Source: Amoebidium appalachense
Lineage: Eukaryota > Ichthyosporea
DNA: 64,000 nucleotides
NCBI GenBank assembly: GCA_963693365.1
Contig: CAVNZM010000002.1
Location: 1,922,001-1,986,000 of the forward strand
Direction of reading: 5' to 3'
Within the stretch, counting starts at the first letter, position 1. The number at the start of each line of letters is the position of its first letter. The position numbers and the translations under genes are program-made. Shown here piece by piece: positions 1-10,815 of this stretch. The notes under the pieces are model-generated. The model was not told the DNA's origin and did not search any database. It saw nothing but the letters and a program-made list of their open reading frames with translations.

Positions 1-1648
1 CCCCATCACCATGGCCCGTCCCGGCCCGTCCCCCATCACCATGGCCTGTCCCGGCCCGTCCCCCATCACCGCTCTCGTCCCTCTCACCCGGCCCCATCCC
101 GCCATCACCATGGCCACACCCCTCTCGTCCCTCTAGATCTCGTCCCTCTCACCCCCGCCATACCCCGGCCACACCCCTCTCACCCCTCTCACCCCTGTCG
201 TCCCGCTCGCTTGCCCTCGTCCCTATCGCCCCGCTGCTGTTTCGCTGCTTTCACCGCTTATCACTTTATCTCCCCTCCCTCTTTTCCTATATGCCATAGC
301 CTGTCCCCTTCCTCCTATTTTTTTTTGGGGGGGGGGGCTCCTCCATCACCTGTCCTCATAGCCCTCCTTTTCCCGACCCCCTCATGCCCCTCCTTTTGCC
401 CTGCCCTCTTGGCCCTCCTTTTCCCCAGTGTCCCAGATGATCAGTCCCACTTCTTCTTGCTGTCCACCTTCCCCACCCCCTTTCGTAAAAAAAAAAAAAA
501 CTAACACAACTATCACAAGACCCCCCCCCCCCCCCCCCCCCCCCCTTCCCCGTCAATACTTATCATGTCTGCCCCTTGTTCTCTTTTTTCTCCCCTATCT
601 CCCTCCCTCCCTCCGTCCCTTTTCGTAACCAAAAAAAAAAAACTATCACAAGACCCCCCCCCCCCCCCCCCCCTTCCCCGTAATACTTATCATGTCTGCC
701 CCTTGTTCTCTTTTTTCTCCCCTCTCTCCCTCCCTCCCTCCCTCCTCCACCAGTGACCCAGAACAGCCCCGCTTCATCTTGCTTGCCGCCATCCCCACCC
801 GTTTTTGTAACCAAAAAAACAAAACAAAAAAAAACAAAAAAAAAAACAACAACTATCACAAGACCCCCCCCCCCCCCCCCCCCCCCCGTCAATACTTATC
901 ATGTCTACCCCTTGTTCTCTTCTTTCTCCCCTCTCTCCCTCCCTCCCTCCCTCCCTCCCTCCTTCACCAGTGACCCAGAACAGCCCCACTTCATCTTGCT
1001 TGCCACCATCCCCACCCCTTTTTCGTAACCAAAAAAAAAAAACCTATCACAACTACCACAAGACCCCCCCCCCCTTCCCCCGTCAATACTTATCATGTCT
1101 GCCCCTTCTTCTCTTATTTCTCCCCTCTCTCCCTCCCTCCCTCCGTCCCTTGTCGTAACCAAAAAAAACAAAACAACAGCAACTATCACAAGACCCTCCC
1201 CCCCCCCCCCCCCCCCCCCGTCAACATGTCTACCCCTTGTTCTCTTCTTTCTCCCCTCTCTCCCTCCCTCCCTCCGTCCCTTTTCGGAACCAAAAAAAAA
1301 AAAACCAACAACAACAACTATCACAAGACCCCCCACCTTCCCCGTCAATACTTATCATATCTGCCCCTTGTTCTCTTCCTTCTCCCCTCTCTCCCTCCCT
1401 CCCTTTCGTAACCAAAAAAAAAACTATCACAACTATTACAAGACCCCCACCCCTTCCCCGTCAATACTTATCATGGCTGCCCCTTGTTCTCTTTTTTCTC
1501 CCCTCTCTCCCTCCCTCCCTCCGTCCCTTTTCGTAACCAAAAAAAAAAAAAAAAAAACAACAACTATCACAAGACCCCCCCCCCCCCTCTTCCCCGTCAA
1601 TACTTATCATGGCTGCCCCTTGTTTTCTTTTTCTCCCCTCTCTCCCTC
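1..1648. repeat. C/T-rich satellite block, copy 1
   Basis: The first ~290 bases are a GC-rich minisatellite built on CCCATCACCATGGCC-type units. The rest is a ~115-210 bp tandem unit of fixed design: an A-run with CAA triplets, CTATCACAAGA, a long C-run, TTCCCCGTCAATACTTATCA, TGCCCCTTGTTCTCT, then CTCCCTCCCTCC. The phrase ATACTTATCAT recurs near 556, 684, 893, 1087, 1347, 1466 and 1601. The block matches 11372-13100 in the same orientation. Open frames here are proline/serine/leucine low complexity on both strands and are not genes. Confidence 0.93.
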
Positions 1649-2148
1649 NNNNNNNNNNNNNNNNNNNNNNNNNNNNNNNNNNNNNNNNNNNNNNNNNNNN
1701 NNNNNNNNNNNNNNNNNNNNNNNNNNNNNNNNNNNNNNNNNNNNNNNNNNNNNNNNNNNNNNNNNNNNNNNNNNNNNNNNNNNNNNNNNNNNNNNNNNNN
1801 NNNNNNNNNNNNNNNNNNNNNNNNNNNNNNNNNNNNNNNNNNNNNNNNNNNNNNNNNNNNNNNNNNNNNNNNNNNNNNNNNNNNNNNNNNNNNNNNNNNN
1901 NNNNNNNNNNNNNNNNNNNNNNNNNNNNNNNNNNNNNNNNNNNNNNNNNNNNNNNNNNNNNNNNNNNNNNNNNNNNNNNNNNNNNNNNNNNNNNNNNNNN
2001 NNNNNNNNNNNNNNNNNNNNNNNNNNNNNNNNNNNNNNNNNNNNNNNNNNNNNNNNNNNNNNNNNNNNNNNNNNNNNNNNNNNNNNNNNNNNNNNNNNNN
2101 NNNNNNNNNNNNNNNNNNNNNNNNNNNNNNNNNNNNNNNNNNNNNNNN
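1649..2148. other. Assembly gap (500 N)
   Basis: Exactly 500 N, the conventional placeholder for a gap of unknown size. It begins inside the C/T-rich satellite and ends inside segment D, so the true junction is not seen and the left end of D copy 1 is lost. Confidence 0.99.
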
Positions 2149-2946
2149 CTTTAAAATTGCATCAAGAAATCTTCCGGTGCTCTTACCAGAACTATGAATA
2201 TATAATTATTCTATCTATGGGAGCGACCATATATAACGTTAGGCCGTCTAAAGTGTATATTAATTGTGTCTTTTCCTCAATTAATGATAAATCTATATTA
2301 TGACGTAAATACGTCTAACGCATATCTTGTTTGTGTCACTATGTACCAATAAAAATATCCCTAGCCTATCGGTGAGTTGCTTTTAGTACGTCCTAAAGGC
2401 GACTATTCGTGTTAGACTGAAATAAAATATTACATAACTACATCGTAAGGATACATTTAGGTTAACCACAACACATCTCTAATATATCTCTGCAAATTCT
2501 TCAAGAGGTGTTAAGTATGCCATATATGTTCGTCTGAACTACATAAAGTAGTATTAAAGATGGATATTGGTGATCGCAAAGCGCTCTTGTAGACGGTTGA
2601 TTGATAGCTTACAGATATGCTGGGGATATCTTTTTTAGTAAATGTTCATAAATATTGTCTTTTTATAGATTCGTTTAAGACATAACAAAGACGGCTCTAA
2701 GATATGCTTGGGGGAGGAAACAGATGGAACACGGGATAGGGTTTCGCCGGGTTACAGATATGCTAAGGACGTACTTACAGAGATGTCTTTAATATCGCCT
2801 GCTAAAGCCGGATGGGTTAGGGATAGCTTGGAGTCATCTCTAACTAATAACGGTTACAAAGGGTATGGTTCAGGATGGGTTACGGGTTTAGGATGTCCCA
2901 GACGGGTTTGAGACGGGAAAAAGATGCCGGGAGATGTTTGCTGATG
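2149..2946 (+). repeat. Unidentified dispersed repeat, segment D copy 1
   Basis: About 798 bp, AT-rich and without a convincing reading frame. It is nearly identical in the same orientation to 61726-62533. The main difference is a ~10-base insertion in the other copy (GCCGTCCTAAA region). Both copies end at the same phrase, AGATGTTTGCTGATG, and then diverge into different Copia sequence. That suggests a defined right-hand terminus, so D is probably a transposable element or its end. No terminal inverted repeat, LTR terminus or known motif was recognised. Confidence 0.75.
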
Positions 2947-3120
2947 TGGGATTTTTTTGAGCCTACCACAACATCGTACGGAGGTTCCAAGGTTGCTCTC
3001 GTCACTGTCTGCCGTGCCTCTGGACTCGTCAAGATCTACCCGATGGCCGACCGTACAAACACCCTGGACATTCTCACAGCTCACACCAACCTCGTTGCTA
3101 CCCATGCCCCCTCCAAAGTT
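2947..3120 (+). pseudogene. pol: Copia-B integrase fragment (N-terminal half of core)
   Basis: The plus-strand frame reads WDFFEP, then SYGG and KVALV. It aligns with WHMDFFEP-CASYGGYKVALV of the intact Copia-A integrase at 17638-17705, so it includes the first catalytic Asp of the DDE core. Homology stops at about 3120, just before the second catalytic region. It resumes in the same orientation at 5539 with a frame that begins HF-DSGSEF. The two pieces are best read as one Copia-B integrase split by 3121-5538. Confidence 0.8.
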
Positions 3121-3311
3121 GGTGTCTACGCCGCTCAGATCGATATCTATCTGGATTGAGTGGGCTTGATCTGCCTATTGGGCACCTAAGATCGTGTGGC
3201 CGAGCTATACCATGTACACACGGCATGCCACACACGTGTCCGGACAAAACTGCGCTGCACATTTTTCATGAAGGCGGGTTGTTTTCTACCTATATATGTT
3301 AGGCACTCACA

Positions 3312-4148
3312 ATGCCAACTTGCGCGGCTAACTACTGCAAAAATGACGAAGAAACAGTCTCTCCCAAAGATCCTACCAGGAAGATAAAGCTTTTTACTGT
3401 TCCATATGGATGCAAACCAAATGTATTGGCTAGGAGGCATGCTTGGTTAAATGCTATAGGCAGGCAGGAGCAAACAAAGTATGAGCGGAAACAAATAGCA
3501 GAGCACACAAAGCAAGCACCCCCCGACCCAGACACACACACAGACACAAGGCCAAAGGCCTCGGATGGGACAGACGTAAATACAGACACAACCACTACTG
3601 AGACACACACAGCTGACACACAATCCGAAAATGCCAATGACTCGGCTGTGCCAGCTGAGCAGTCGGCACAAGAACCACAACCAAAGAGGAAACGGGGGCA
3701 ACCGAAGGTGGAAGTCCCCTGGCCACTGGCTATCCTTAAGCAACTGGTTGTATGCGAGGCACATTTCACCGATGATGATATTACTGCTAAGAATGGAAAA
3801 CTGAAATTAACAAAGGATGCATGTCCCATCCGAATGGAACTAGACCCGATGTACAGAGAGAAGGTACAGCTATTGAGGGAGGAAAGGGCCAATAGTCATA
3901 TGCAAGCTGTAGGAATGGATGCCTCAGATATTGAGCAAACACGGAAACGAGCGAGGGAGCGGGGGGAGACGAGCAGTGAGAGGGCTTTTGGGCGCATGAA
4001 AAATTATCGGCTGTTTAGCAATCAGGTGCAGATGTCGATGGTAGGCACCCATTGGATGGTAGCTAAGGCTGTGGCTTTCTTGTGTAACATGCAAGAGCCA
4101 CTATATACGGATATGGTGGGGCCCGGGCACACCAAAAGCATGGTGTAG
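3312..4148 (+). CDS. THAP-domain protein fused to a DDE_Tnp_4-like transposase tail
   Basis: The 278-residue frame starts MPTCAANYC, the typical N-terminus of a THAP zinc finger (C4-x4-C9). It continues with HAWLNAIGR (43-51) and the C-x2-H pair in VVCEAHF (C148, H151), so the C2CH ligands are all present. Between the Trp and the CxxH lies an ~85-residue Thr/Asp/Gln-rich insert with a basic PKRKRG (124-129) that could be a nuclear signal. The C-terminus, SSERAFGRMKNYRLF (221-235) followed by AFLCNMQEPLY, resembles the end of HARBI1-type DDE_Tnp_4 transposases around the last catalytic Glu. The region that would hold the two Asp residues is absent. THAP domains bind DNA and occur in transposases and in domesticated regulators. 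I read this as an internally deleted THAP-transposase derivative; a host THAP gene is the alternative. It lies inside the split Copia-B integrase. Confidence 0.7.
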   Translation: MPTCAANYCKNDEETVSPKDPTRKIKLFTVPYGCKPNVLARRHAWLNAIGRQEQTKYERKQIAEHTKQAPPDPDTHTDTRPKASDGTDVNTDTTTTETHTADTQSENANDSAVPAEQSAQEPQPKRKRGQPKVEVPWPLAILKQLVVCEAHFTDDDITAKNGKLKLTKDACPIRMELDPMYREKVQLLREERANSHMQAVGMDASDIEQTRKRARERGETSSERAFGRMKNYRLFSNQVQMSMVGTHWMVAKAVAFLCNMQEPLYTDMVGPGHTKSMV

Positions 4149-4227
4149 AATTTTCGTTTTCGATTGCCTCTCCCTAAAGCCCCCTTCTCTGCTTTTTTTT
4201 TTTTTTTTTTTTTTTTTGTCTTTTTTT

Positions 4228-4281
<54 letters not shown>

Positions 4282-4408
4282 AAAATATGAATGAATGCTT
4301 GCATGTATGTATTCGGCCAGTAGGGCTCCACTTTTCCTGTATAGGAAAATAATAATAATAATTGAAATTATTATGTATTTGTGTGCCAAGTACAACCTTG
4401 AGTCGTTC

Positions 4409-4442
<34 letters not shown>

Positions 4443-4570
4443 TTCACACACACACACAACCACGCACACACGGAAGCACGCACGCACGCACGCACACACG
4501 CACGCACGCACGCACGCACGCATTTGCACACACACACGCATGCCCCCCCCCCCCCACACACACACACGTG

Positions 4571-4603
<33 letters not shown>

Positions 4604-4607
4604 GTAG
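4149..4607. repeat. Homopolymer and microsatellite tract
   Basis: Contains poly-T (about 4193-4217), a 50-base G run (4230-4279), an AAT run near 4350, a 33-base C run (4410-4442), CA and CACG repeats (4445-4560) and another long G run to 4600. There is no gene. It separates the THAP frame from the Copia-A LTR. Confidence 0.95.
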
Positions 4608-5538
4608 TGTTGTTTTGTACGGGTCTAAGGGAGCAGAGTGCACAGAGGTGTCATGTAAAAACACGACTAACACATTAATGAGAGGGCAATCGGAGTTGTT
4701 CACGAGACATTGAAAGATTTCAAACAACAACTGAATCTTTATTGTGCTCTCGGTTCCTTTTGTACTTGCGACTTATCACCTTATCACAACTAAAGAGGGA
4801 GAACCAATCGGTTCTATCAGAAGATAGAAAAACACATTCCGACAGAGCATACGCATTCCAACTTCCGATTAAACTAAAGTGTAGAAACTCTTACTTAAAT
4901 AAATTAAGTAATTATACATCTAGTCACTATTAACTCACATATATATTTATGTTCGTCTCTATAAAGAAACTTATTTAAATACATATATTTCCTAACAGTC
5001 GACACTCTCAAAGTGAAGACACTTTGCAATAAACCGAATTCCATATATATCTATTGTCCAATCACAACACACATATATTAACAGACAGGAATGCACAACA
5101 CAATCTACAGATGTACTCGCTCGCGACTATTGGCGAGCCATCCTTTTGAGAACAAACTAGGCCATTTTGAAATAAAAGAAAGACAACGAGTGAGGCTAGC
5201 CAATCACGCTACCTCTCAGATAAACAGAGGAGAGCAAATAGAAATAAAACACAATAAGTTCTTATCAGGCAAGAGAGCCAGGTGTGCACAGATCTACAGA
5301 TATCTGTGCCCACAGAAACAAGGGAGAGAGAGATACGGAGGGGGGGGGGGGGGGGGGAGAGAAAGAGAGAGAGAGAGGGAGAGAGAGAGAGAGAGGGAGA
5401 GAGAGAGAGAGAGGGAGAGAGAGAGAGAGAGGGAGAGAGAGAGAGCACAAAGGAGGAAAGCAGACACGAATACAAACAAGCTAGGACACATACATACTTC
5501 AAGGCTCTTGCTGTCATACATGGTGACGTATTCCAACA
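4608..5538 (-). repeat. Lone Copia-A LTR, reverse orientation
   Basis: A 931-bp sequence with TGTTG...CAACA ends, the reverse complement of the LTRs at 14881-15811 and 21072-22011. It includes the internal GA microsatellite with adjacent G-run (5338-5445). It abuts Copia-B integrase exactly at its right end (5538/5539). The 5-bp flanks (GGTAG and CACTT) do not match, so this is not a clean solo LTR; the left flank has been replaced. Confidence 0.93.
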
Positions 5539-7046
5539 CACTTCGACTCCGGCTCTGAGTTCACCTCCAAGGCTACCCGTGCTTTTTGCCTCTCCCAGGG
5601 CATCAAGGCCTATGCTCCGGTGGACTGCCCTCAACTGAACGGCTATGTTGAACGTCGTATGCGGTTCCTCCAAGAGATTGTTCGTTGCCTCCTCCATCAA
5701 GTCCAAGATCAGTCTCTGTCCCCCAAACTGTGGGCTGAGGCCCTCCAACATGCCGCCTACATCATCAACGTCACCCCGTCCACGACTGCCAATGGTCGTA
5801 CACCATTCGAGGTTTTCTACGGTGTCAAGCCCGACATCTCCGAGCTCAAAGTGTTCGGTTGCCCTGCCTACACTCATGTGCCAGCCTCTAAACGGAACAA
5901 GCTGGCCCCCACCGTCAAACTCGGCATGTATATCGGCTATGATCTTCAATCACACTGCCACCGGATCTTCAACCCCACCACCCATCGTGTCGGCCTCTTC
6001 CGTGATGTGATTTTCGACGAATCAGCTTATCTCCCGTCCGACATTCCCTCAACACTTCCGACCCCCGACACCACTGCTACCTTGACCACCCCACCCCCCA
6101 CAGTTGACACTGAAGATGATGTTTGTCTGGTGTACTCTGGCCCCCCTCCTGCCATCGTCGTTCCCCCGACACCCCCCCCCCCACCGGCCCCCCTGCCCCC
6201 GTGCCCGTCCAGCCTGCCGACCCTCATCCTGCCCCTGGCAACCTGATGACGTCACACCCATCCGACCCGGCTCCCCCGACAACTTCCACTCGGCCCCGTC
6301 CAGCCCGAAGGTTGCCCCCCCTGCAATTCCGAACTTCCAAGTTCCCCCCCCCCCGTCTCCACCTCCCCCGGTTCCTGCACCCCGTCGTTCTGCCCGTCTA
6401 CAGGGCAAGGTTGGACTTCAAGCCACCACCACCCTGCCAGTCCCCCCCGGTCCCCCCATCAACATCGACCAACTACCCAAACTTGTCCGTCAACTGTGTT
6501 CCGGACCCAATGGTGACCAGGTCAAGTCAGCCCTCACTGCTGAGTATCAAGCCTTCGTCGACAAAGACATCTTTGAACTTGTTGACCCTCCCCCTGGTGC
6601 TAACATCGTCGGCTTCAACTGGATTGTCTCCGAGAAAACTCTCAACTCGGCTGGTGACACTAAGATCAAGGCCCGTGGTGTTGCTCAAGGCTTCAGTCAG
6701 CAATACGGTGTTGACTATGAGTTGATTGAGAGCCCTGTCATCCGTCCGGCTGCTCTCCGTGCTATCCTAGCTCTGGCCGTTGTTGAAGGTCATGACATCC
6801 ATCAACTCGACGTGTCTACGGCCTTTCTCAACAGCCCACTCACCGAGACCATCTACATGAAACAACCCCCGGGATTCATCACCATGGCCACACTTGGCAA
6901 GGTCTGGAGACTCAAGAAAGCCCTGTACGGCCTCAAGCAAGCCTCCAAGGCTTGGTACGACTTCCTCGACGGCATTCTTCTAGCCCATGGCCTGACCCGT
7001 ACTAAGACAGACCCGTGCATCTACCTCCGGTTCTTCCCCAACAACG
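5539..7046 (+). pseudogene. pol: Copia-B pol fragment: integrase C-half to mid reverse transcriptase
   Basis: The frame starts at HF-DSGSEF, the second catalytic Asp of integrase. It continues with PQLNGYVERRM, which holds the catalytic Glu, and the conserved NGRTPFEVFYGVKPDIS. A C-rich hinge (about 6170-6250) has an 11-C run plus an ~8-base insertion relative to the copy at 47.5/51.4 kb, and the frame changes there twice. The RT fingers and palm follow in another frame: GDTKIKARGVAQGFSQQYG, QLDVSTAFLNSP and YGLKQASKAWYDF. Copia homology stops at 7046, just before the YVDD catalytic motif and RNase H. The piece is therefore inactive. It pairs with 2947-3120 as the same interrupted element. 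Confidence 0.9.
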
Positions 7047-7238
7047 AGAATCCTTGTTTCTCGTATGTTACCAGCACGTAAGCAAGTATTTTATTCATTC
7101 ACAATACATTGTTAGGTATGTGTGGTATATTATGGTGTTATTATTTTTTGGTTTACAATATGGTGTCCACGTTCCCAAGATATCGTTATTGTCGACCAAC
7201 TACTATGGTAGTATAATGCTATGATGACAATTTGTGCA
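7047..7238. other. AT-rich linker, nothing recognised
   Basis: About 190 bp between the RT truncation and the first satellite monomer. It has no reading frame or repeat that I recognise. It may be the flank or start of whatever carries the satellite. Confidence 0.6.
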
Positions 7239-8087
7239 TGCGTTACTTATAAGCATCGGGGTTTTTCACTAACTACCCACAGAGTAGCTTCTAGCACGAT
7301 AAATTCACCACAAATTATAAGGAGGGATGGTGAATGTGCCCTTGGAGTACGAGGGTCACGAAAAAACCACAACGTTGTAGCTCGTATAGAACCCCCCTTG
7401 TAGCATAGTATATGTACATGTGTTACCTAGGCATTTTTGGTTTTTTCAATAACTACCCACAGAACAGCCTCTCGCACGAGAAATTTACCACAAAGTTTAT
7501 GGGGGGGATGGTGAATGTGCCCCTGGAGTACGAGGGCCACACGAAAAAAACACAAGGTTGTAGCTCGAATAGAACCCCCCTTGTAGCATAGTATACGTAC
7601 ATGTGTTACTTACACATTATTGGTTTTTTCAATAACTACCCACAGAACAGCTTCTAGCACGAGACATTTACCACAACGTTTATGGGGGGGATAGTGAATG
7701 TGCCCCTGGAGTACGAGGGTCACACGAAAAAAACACAACGTTGTAGCTCGAATAGAACCCCCCTTGTAGCATAATATATGTATATGTGTTACCTAGACAT
7801 TATTGGTTTTTTCAATAACTACCCACAGAACAGCTTCTAGCACGAGACATTTATCACACAGTTTATGGGGGGGATGGTGAATGTGCCCCTGGAGTACGAG
7901 GGTCACACGAAAAAAACACAACGTTGTAGCTCGTATAGAACCCCCCTTGTAGCATAGTATATGTCCATGTGTTACCTAGACATTTTTGGGTTTTTCAATA
8001 ACTACCCACAGAACAGCCTCTAGCACGAGAAATATAACCAAACGTTTATTGGGGGGATGGTGAATGTGCCCCTGGAGTACGAGGGAA
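7239..8087 (+). repeat. ~183-bp satellite, array 1 (about 4.6 monomers)
   Basis: Monomers share AACTACCCACAGAACAG, CTTCTAGCACGAG, GGATGGTGAATGTGCCCCTG and GTTGTAGCTCG. The phrase TGAATGTGCCC recurs at about 7331, 7512, 7695, 7878 and 8061, a period of ~183 bp. The same family, in the same orientation, forms the larger array at 51714-53830. It stops abruptly inside a minus-strand Copia-B gag at 8087. Confidence 0.93.
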
Positions 8088-9029
8088 CGAGCCGGGGAAT
8101 CAGAACGACGGGAACCCGAGAAACGGGAACGACTGGGGGAACGAGACGTGGACCGGAAGGCAGGCCGGTGGGGGGAACGGGATCGGGTGTGTTGACGGGA
8201 GAGACGAGTTCGGAGGTCCGTGCCAGGGGTACGGTCAAGTCGGTTGCGTAAGTCACGGCGAGGAAGATCACGGGGGGGAGTACTGGCATTTAATGCCATG
8301 CTGGACTTGGAGGCACGGTGGGCACGGTTGCTCCGGAGTTGCATCTTGAGGTCTTGACGTAGCTCGATGCCCTTGACGTGGTTGTGGAGGGACTCGAAGT
8401 CGGGGAATAGCTTATCACCGAAGTGATAGTCTTCGATTAAGACGGTTGAACTCAGGGGTGAGCTCGTCTCTGGTGGTGAGTTCATTGAAGAACTTCTCAG
8501 CTAGACGAGTGAAGTGAATGGACTCATCTTGGAGGGACTGGAGCTGGTTCACGATGGTCTGCAGACGACTCAGGTAGGTGGTGAATGATTCACCGGGCTG
8601 AAGGGCACAGGCATCCCACTGACGATGAAGGATGCGGATCTGATCGGGTTTGCCTTGGAGGTAGTGTTGACGGAATTTTCACATGGCCCGTTCAGGGTCC
8701 ATGCCAATACGGTACTGGGCAACGGTGGTGAGGACGGAAGGGTCGATGTTCTGAATCATATGGAGCAGGAGGCAATTGCGGGCCTCCTTGAGTTCCGCGG
8801 TAGTGCCGTAGCCGTAGAAGGGGGGTTCACCGTCAACCGCGACGGTGGTAGGGGGGACGTAGTTGTCAGCAACTTGAAGTACAACATCCACGAGCCGGAC
8901 ACCTTTAGTGCCGGTCATCATGCCAAGAAAAATGATTTCCCATTGAAAATAGGTGGTTTTGCTATCGGGACCAGTCTTTCCTTCACCTTTCCACATGGTT
9001 ATTTTGTTTACTCCAGTTTTGTTTGGATC
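8088..9029 (-). pseudogene. gag: Copia-B gag, broken (element B3)
   Basis: Reads leftward from ATG at 9029 (MDPNKTG, then MWKGEG) just inside the LTR at 9095. It resembles the start of Copia-A gag (MSEKPAYLNLTPWKGD), the UBN2-type Gag of Ty1/copia elements. Three defects are visible. An in-frame TGA lies near 8680 (after DPERAM), where a Trp codon would restore reading. A one-base frame change lies near 8440, and after it the frame continues with DYHFGDKLFPDF and an Arg/Ser-rich tail. The gene is cut off at 8087 by satellite DNA, before any zinc knuckle. Gag would form the particle that packages element RNA; this copy cannot make it intact. Confidence 0.88.
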
Positions 9030-9094
9030 CATGATTGAAAAACGATCGCTAGTTCTAGATGTGTGTAGGGAGCGTGCAAAAGGGCTGCATAACC
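9030..9094 (-). promoter_or_regulatory. Copia-B3 leader with decayed primer-binding site
   Basis: Lies between the LTR and gag. Next to the LTR it reads AGGGCTGCATAACC, where the better copies at 50406 and 63616 have CTGGGCCCATAACC. The priming site therefore carries several substitutions. Confidence 0.7.
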
Positions 9095-10020
9095 TGTTAA
9101 ATCGTATAAGTATTTGGGATGAAAGCAGAGACACAGTGGTGCAGTGTGAAAACACCACAGACACACACAACAACAAAACACGGAACGATCGGAGCAGTGT
9201 ACACAACAGACATCAATGTTTAGACACGACTTGGACTGAATTTATTCTGATCTTCGAATAAATACCTGAAATTCCTCTAAGTCCAATCCATACATGATTT
9301 CCGACCAGTCGGAAATCAGATCCATCTCTAATAGAAACCAATCACTAAGAACCAATTGCTTTCAGAGAGATCCGGTACGCGGAGACGTACACGATAGGAC
9401 ACAGACACTAGTTAAGATCAACTCGTGTCATCATCAAGGAAGTTCTAACCTATGACATACTGCAAAGACTCAGACATATCACACTTAACCTTGATGATTG
9501 GTTAAAGCCCGGCAACACATGAAAACTAAAGTAAATTAATGAAGTCTAAACACACATGCTATTCTAAGTGTAGCCTAAGTGTGTTACCGCCCAATGAACA
9601 CGTATTAAGTAACACAAATCTACCTAACATATATTAGTAGAAAAGAAATACGATTATACACATGAAGACAAGGAGAGAAAGAAAAGAAAATAAGGAAGGA
9701 GAAAGAGAAAGGAAAAGAGAGCACAGATCAACAAACAAGATAGTAATAGCATAACTATAACCAGAGATATTTATGTACACACGAACATGTACACGTCTCT
9801 CCCTGAGTGGGTGGATCCGTGTACACACATATAAATATTCTAATCGATATTACAACACACGATTAAAGCCTATACAACACGATTACAAGTATACAAGCAT
9901 ATCGGAGATCGATGCTACACTTTACATAATAGGAGTGTGGCATATACACTAAGCATATGAACTGACACATAACACAAACTGAGAAGATCTTACCATATGT
10001 AAATACTACGTATTACAACA
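9095..10020 (-). repeat. Copia-B LTR, copy A (5' LTR of B3)
   Basis: A 926-bp LTR with TGTTAAAT...TATTACAACA ends. The gag to its left reads away from it on the minus strand, so this is the 5' LTR. It joins a DIRS-type RT fragment exactly at its right end. Family members are at 44363, 47515, 50420, 62992 and 63630. Confidence 0.93.
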
Positions 10021-10233
10021 CATTGACACCTCCCGCCTTCGGGAACTGCTGGCCTCCTACCCAGACCAATCATTCGCCGCACAACTCCTCCACGATGTCG
10101 AATTCGGTGTCGACATCGGCTATCGCGGCCCCTCCACCTCTCGGGTGGGCCCCAACCTACCCACCACCCCGGAGGCAGCTGCCGCTATCACGGCGGATAT
10201 TGTCAAAGAAGTCGCCCTCGGCCACCTGCGCGG
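10021..10233 (+). pseudogene. DIRS/Ngaro-type RT N-terminal fragment
   Basis: About 213 bp, nearly identical to 57044-57260 of the element at 54976-60406. The frame encodes IDTSRLRELLASYPDQ and a GYRGPSTSRVGPNLP-type stretch just before the RT core. It breaks off at the GHLRGP codons. It is bounded on the left by a Copia-B LTR terminus and on the right by LTR-C sequence, so it is a remnant of the target into which B3 inserted. Confidence 0.85.
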
Positions 10234-10815
10234 CCGAACGAAAACTCTATTTTCCAATCAGAAAGACGAAAACTATGAGGGTAAAATAAATCGATTGAAA
10301 TGCCTGTCGACACATAGAAGATAAAACACAATCCTCTAATGAAAGTAATCTTCTAATAAAAGTACGGAAACATTAACAAAATGAAACCACTTATGTATCT
10401 ATTAGTTCACATCATATATTTATACATGTTCTTAACATAACACCGTGACGTCTAAATATAAGTATTCCTAATCATGAGTTGGGAAACATAGAACAATGCT
10501 ACGTCGTGGGAATAGAAGGAAAAGGAATGGGAAAGGAATCGAATAGAATTAATGAGGAATGTAGGTTACTATATTTGGGAAAATACAACGAGATCTGATT
10601 GGACGACATATTTAGACATTGACACAAACGACAATACGTGTGCGCGGGCTAAATATCTCGATGTGTACACAGATCTAAGATATCGGTGCACACGGAACCG
10701 GAAAGGAAAGAAAGAAAGAAAGAAAGGAAAAGGGAAAAGGAACCAAACTACAACAAACTAATAAACATATATAAAACTCAACTTCTAAGTCTTGCCGTTA
10801 ATCATGGGAAGATGA
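10234..10815 (+). repeat. LTR-C remnant (right part)
   Basis: The first ~50 bases (ACTCTATTTTCCAATCAGAA to ATGAGGGTAAAAT) repeat 28646-28692, which belongs to a sequence that starts like a Copia-A LTR (TGTTGTTTTGTGTGGG). The right part has ACACAGATCTAAGATATC, a GAAA microsatellite and CTTCTAAGTCTTGCCGT. These are in the same order as ACAGATCTACAGATATC, the GA run and CTTCAAGGCTCTTGCTGT of the Copia-A LTR in reverse. I infer a third, related LTR family whose two halves lie here and at the palindrome centre. Confidence 0.6.

Noticed and set aside
4608-5538. Clean solo LTR with target duplication
   Set aside because: The flanking pentamers GGTAG and CACTT differ, so one side has been rearranged.
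7239-8087. CRISPR array
   Set aside because: The unit is one continuous ~183-bp monomer without separate repeats and unique spacers, and the context is eukaryotic.
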